Positions 62,175 to 64,000 of a stretch of DNA of 64,000 bases are shown here, one piece after another. How positions within the stretch are numbered: position 1 is the stretch's first letter; each line of letters opens with the position of its first letter. This DNA is from Saccharopolyspora erythraea (GTDB lineage Bacteria; Actinomycetota; Actinomycetes; Mycobacteriales; Pseudonocardiaceae), in assembly GCF_018141105.1 (NCBI RefSeq), contig NZ_CP054839.1, positions 7,443,411 through 7,507,410 of the forward strand. Direction: 5' to 3'. Under the pieces are notes generated by a model. The model was given only the letters and a program-made list of their open reading frames with translations, had not been told where the DNA came from and made no database searches. A program made the translations under genes and the position numbers.

Positions 62175-62987
62175 ATGACCGAAGAGATACGGCTGACGGG
62201 TGCGCAGGAGACCCTGCTCGGCACCCTCTACGCCAAGGGCCTGGACGCCGCGCGGTCCGATCCCGTGCTCGGCGACACCACGGCGACCGACGTGATGGAC
62301 CGCGTCCGCTACGACTTCCGCAGGCTGAAGATGAGCTCCGGCGACCGCATGTCGGTGGTCCTGCGGGCCAAGCACCTCGACGACTGGGTGCGCGGATACC
62401 TCGCGGCCCACCCCGACGCCACGGTGCTGCACCTCGGCTGCGGCCTCGACGGCCGGGCGTTCCGGCTCGCGCTGCCGGCGGGCGTGCGCTGGTTCGACGT
62501 GGACCAGCCCGACGTGGCCGAGCTCCGGCAGCGCCTGTACCCGTCACCGGACGGCTACGAGCTGATCGGCAGCTCGGTCACCGACACCGGCTGGCTGGAG
62601 CGGGTACCGGCCGACCGCACGACGCTGGTCGTGGCCGAGGGGCTGACGATGTACCTCCAGCCCTCCGACGTGCTGAACCTGCTGCGGCGCATCGTCGACC
62701 GGTTCCCCGGCGGCGAGATGATGTTCGACGCGGTGCTGCCCTGGACGGTCCGGGCGGCGAAGTACTCGGGCTTCCTGCGGGCCACCGGCGCGTCGTTCGG
62801 CTGGGGCATCGCCGATCCGCACGACCTGGAGCGCCAGGTGCCGGGCCTGCGGCTCGTCGTCGAGCAGTCGCTGCTGGAGCTGCCCGAGGTGGAGCGGATG
62901 CCCGCCCGCGACCGGCTGACCGCGCGCATCATGACCACCACCCCGCTGCTGAGCAACGCGCTGCGCCTGCTGCGCTACGAGTACTGA
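62175..62987 (+). CDS. SAM-dependent O-methyltransferase, LCM/TcmP-like
   Basis: A 270-residue methyltransferase of the leucine carboxyl methyltransferase/tetracenomycin TcmP group. Motif I is TVLHLGCGLDGRAFRLAL (about residues 90-107), WFDVDQPDVAELRQRLY is the acidic loop, and TTLVVAEGLTMYLQPSDVLNLLRRI carries the usual EG--MYL segment. Family members methylate carboxyl or hydroxyl groups of polyketides or other compounds. ATG 62175. The truncated glycosyltransferase follows by 13 bases, so the pair could come from a decayed biosynthetic locus. Confidence 0.87.
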   Translation: MTEEIRLTGAQETLLGTLYAKGLDAARSDPVLGDTTATDVMDRVRYDFRRLKMSSGDRMSVVLRAKHLDDWVRGYLAAHPDATVLHLGCGLDGRAFRLALPAGVRWFDVDQPDVAELRQRLYPSPDGYELIGSSVTDTGWLERVPADRTTLVVAEGLTMYLQPSDVLNLLRRIVDRFPGGEMMFDAVLPWTVRAAKYSGFLRATGASFGWGIADPHDLERQVPGLRLVVEQSLLELPEVERMPARDRLTARIMTTTPLLSNALRLLRYEY

Positions 62988-62999
62988 GGGGCGGGACCG

Positions 63000-63346
63000 A
63001 TGCGGATCGCGATCCTCTCCTTCGGCACGCGCGGCGACGTCGCACCCTTCACCGGCCTGGGCGCGCGGCTGCGGGAGGCCGGGCACGAGGTGGTCGTCGG
63101 CGTGCACGACTCGTTCGCGCCGATGGTCCGGGACGCCGGGCTCGAACACCGGCCGCTGGCCGCCGACGCCCGGGCGCTGCTCGCCGGCGAGGCCGGCAAG
63201 CGCCTGCGCGACCACGGCAGCGGCGTGCGCGGGATCGCCGAGCAGTTGCGGCACGCCGGCGACTTCACCGAGACGATGAACGAGCTCGGCGAGAGCGTCG
63301 TCGAGGCCGCACGCGACGCGGACCTCCTGCTGCTGCAGAGCGCCTC
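63000..63346 (+). pseudogene. N-terminal fragment of a UDP-glycosyltransferase (GT1/GT28-like)
   Basis: From ATG 63000 the frame encodes MRIAILSFGTRGDVAPFTGLGARLREAGHEVVVGVHDSFA, the typical start of GT1/MGT-type glycosyltransferases (GTRGDV-P), and continues to AARDADLLLLQSAS. After about residue 115 the frame no longer looks like the family and ends at 63440. The expected donor-binding C-terminal half, about 270 residues, is absent. The adjacent sequence belongs to a LysR regulator in another frame, so a deletion has joined two genes. Confidence 0.78.
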
Positions 63347-63347
63347 G

Positions 63348-63622
63348 CGGCCATCGGCCTGCGGCGCCGGGTCGCCGTCGTGCTGCCCAGTCACACGGCG
63401 GCGATGTTCCTCGCGCGCGACACCGACCTCGTGTGCCTGACACCGGCGATAAGCGGCAACGGCACCGCGGACGCCCTCGGCCTGCACACCTTCGAGGTGC
63501 CGCTCGAACTCCCGCCGGTGGAGGTCGGCATGGCGTGGCATCCGCGCAATGACGCCGACCCCGCGCACCGGTGGCTTCGCGACCACATCCGCCAAGCCGT
63601 GACCTCGCTGCGGCTGCTCTGA
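63348..63622 (+). pseudogene. C-terminal fragment of a LysR-family regulator
   Basis: In a different frame from the glycosyltransferase fragment, GLRRRVAVVLPSHTAAMFLARDTDLVCLTPA, GLHTFEVPLELPPVEVGMAWHPRNDADPAHRWLRDHI and the stop at 63620-63622 match the effector domain of LysR regulators, with the typical WHPR-DADPAHRWLRD ending. The helix-turn-helix half is missing. Confidence 0.78.
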
Positions 63623-63734
63623 CCGACTGGCCGCACATCGCACGTCGGTCCCAGATCCCCGCCCTTTCGGGGCCGCGGGAGGCTGGCAAGCGCGGTCGTC
63701 CGGACCCGAGCGTGATCCTCGGCCGGAGACTCGT

Positions 63735-63935
63735 CGGTCAGAGCTTGGTCAGGAGGACTCGGCCAGAGCTTGATCGGGGGCGGTCAGCGAACTCGGCTGA
63801 AGCTTGGTTGGCAGGTACTCGGCTAGAGCTTGGTCAGCCGACTCGGCCAAAGCCTGGTCAGCGGACTCGGCCAAAGCCTGGTCAGCCGACTCGGCCAAAG
63901 CTTGGTCAGCGGACTCGATCAGAGCTTGGTCAGGG
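63735..63935. repeat. 24-base tandem repeats with degenerate flanking copies
   Basis: Five head-to-tail 24-base units occupy 63814-63837, 63838-63861, 63862-63885, 63886-63909 and 63910-63933. The pattern is CNGACTCGGCCAAAGCNTGGTCAG in part, with two to four differences among units. Looser relatives (ACTCGGCCAGAGCTTGATC, ACTCGGCTGAAGCTTGG) extend back to about 63735. The unit length is a multiple of three, and the minus-strand frame stays open across them except at the stop codons noted. Confidence 0.85.
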
Positions 63936-64000
63936 GGACGCTGCCGATCAGCATCAGGCGGACCGTGCCGGAGCTGCCGAAGTCGATGGTCGCCGTCGCG
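63919..64000 (-). CDS. 3' end of a gene running off the right edge
   Basis: On the minus strand the last 80 bases read ATATIDFGSSGTVRLMLIGSV followed by PLTKL and TGA (63919-63921). The alternating hydrophobic pattern looks like beta strands of a real protein. The end of the gene is itself the last 24-base repeat unit. Too little is visible to name the product. The start is outside the window. Confidence 0.5.
   Translation of the reverse strand, partial: ATATIDFGSSGTVRLMLIGSVPLTKL

Overview
The window looks like chromosome of a high-GC actinomycete, most likely in the Pseudonocardiales and possibly Saccharopolyspora or a relative (inference). Grounds: very GC-rich third codon positions, frequent GTG starts, ATGA/GTGA gene overlaps, the order sucC-sucD-DUF5336-DUF6350-purN-purH that is known from mycobacteria, and an imuA'/imuB/dnaE2 mutasome with two copies of the actinobacterial LexA box CGAAC-N4-GTTCG. 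No 16S gene is present, so the genus is not proven.

Region A, 1 to about 19,320, is accessory DNA ending at a tRNA-Val(GAC) gene. A tyrosine integrase (18098-19201) and an excisionase-like protein (17701-17970) lie next to the tRNA 3' end, the usual right boundary of an integrated element; the left end is outside the window. Cargo from left to right: a type I restriction-modification operon whose hsdM carries a 1-base frameshift; a three-copy CRISPR-like repeat block without cas genes; a secreted-toxin operon (SseB-like, ESX-like, toxin, probable immunity protein); a Nudix hydrolase and a divergent APH-like kinase; a tightly overlapping cassette of two small proteins, sugar epimerase, glycosyltransferase, HPr-kinase-like protein and a second P-loop kinase; and an XRE regulator coupled to a GNAT acetyltransferase. 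The epimerase/transferase/kinase cassette is the best candidate for an undescribed system.

Region B, 19.4 to 25.5 kb, holds small envelope or unknown proteins, NADP isocitrate dehydrogenase, a membrane hydrolase, a DUF1918 protein, decayed remnants of a TetR regulator and an oxidoreductase, and a DUF4253 protein. Region C, 25.6 to 32.4 kb, is an aminophosphonate uptake and breakdown locus: fused permease, ATPase, binding lipoprotein, phosphonatase-like HAD, FAD oxidoreductase, and a GntR/UTRA regulator with a candidate operator upstream of the operon. Region D, 32.4 to 43.6 kb, has DUF3017, folD, two exporters, a TNT-domain protein split by a frameshift, a pentapeptide-repeat protein, an M20 peptidase, a universal stress protein, a small secreted protein and a GNAT enzyme.

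Region E, 43.7 to 50.1 kb, is the SOS mutasome (dnaE2, imuB, imuA'). Region F, 50.2 to 58.2 kb, is the conserved purine/succinyl-CoA block. Region G, 58.3 to 64 kb, has a polytopic membrane protein, an M23 peptidase with a long leader and a Crp-like site, a GbsR/MarR regulator divergent from a methyltransferase, and a junction of a truncated glycosyltransferase with a LysR remnant. Three intergenic stretches (about 39.1-39.7, 42.3-42.6 and 63.7-63.9 kb) hold different families of short degenerate tandem repeats. All calls come from reading the sequence and translations; no database search was run.
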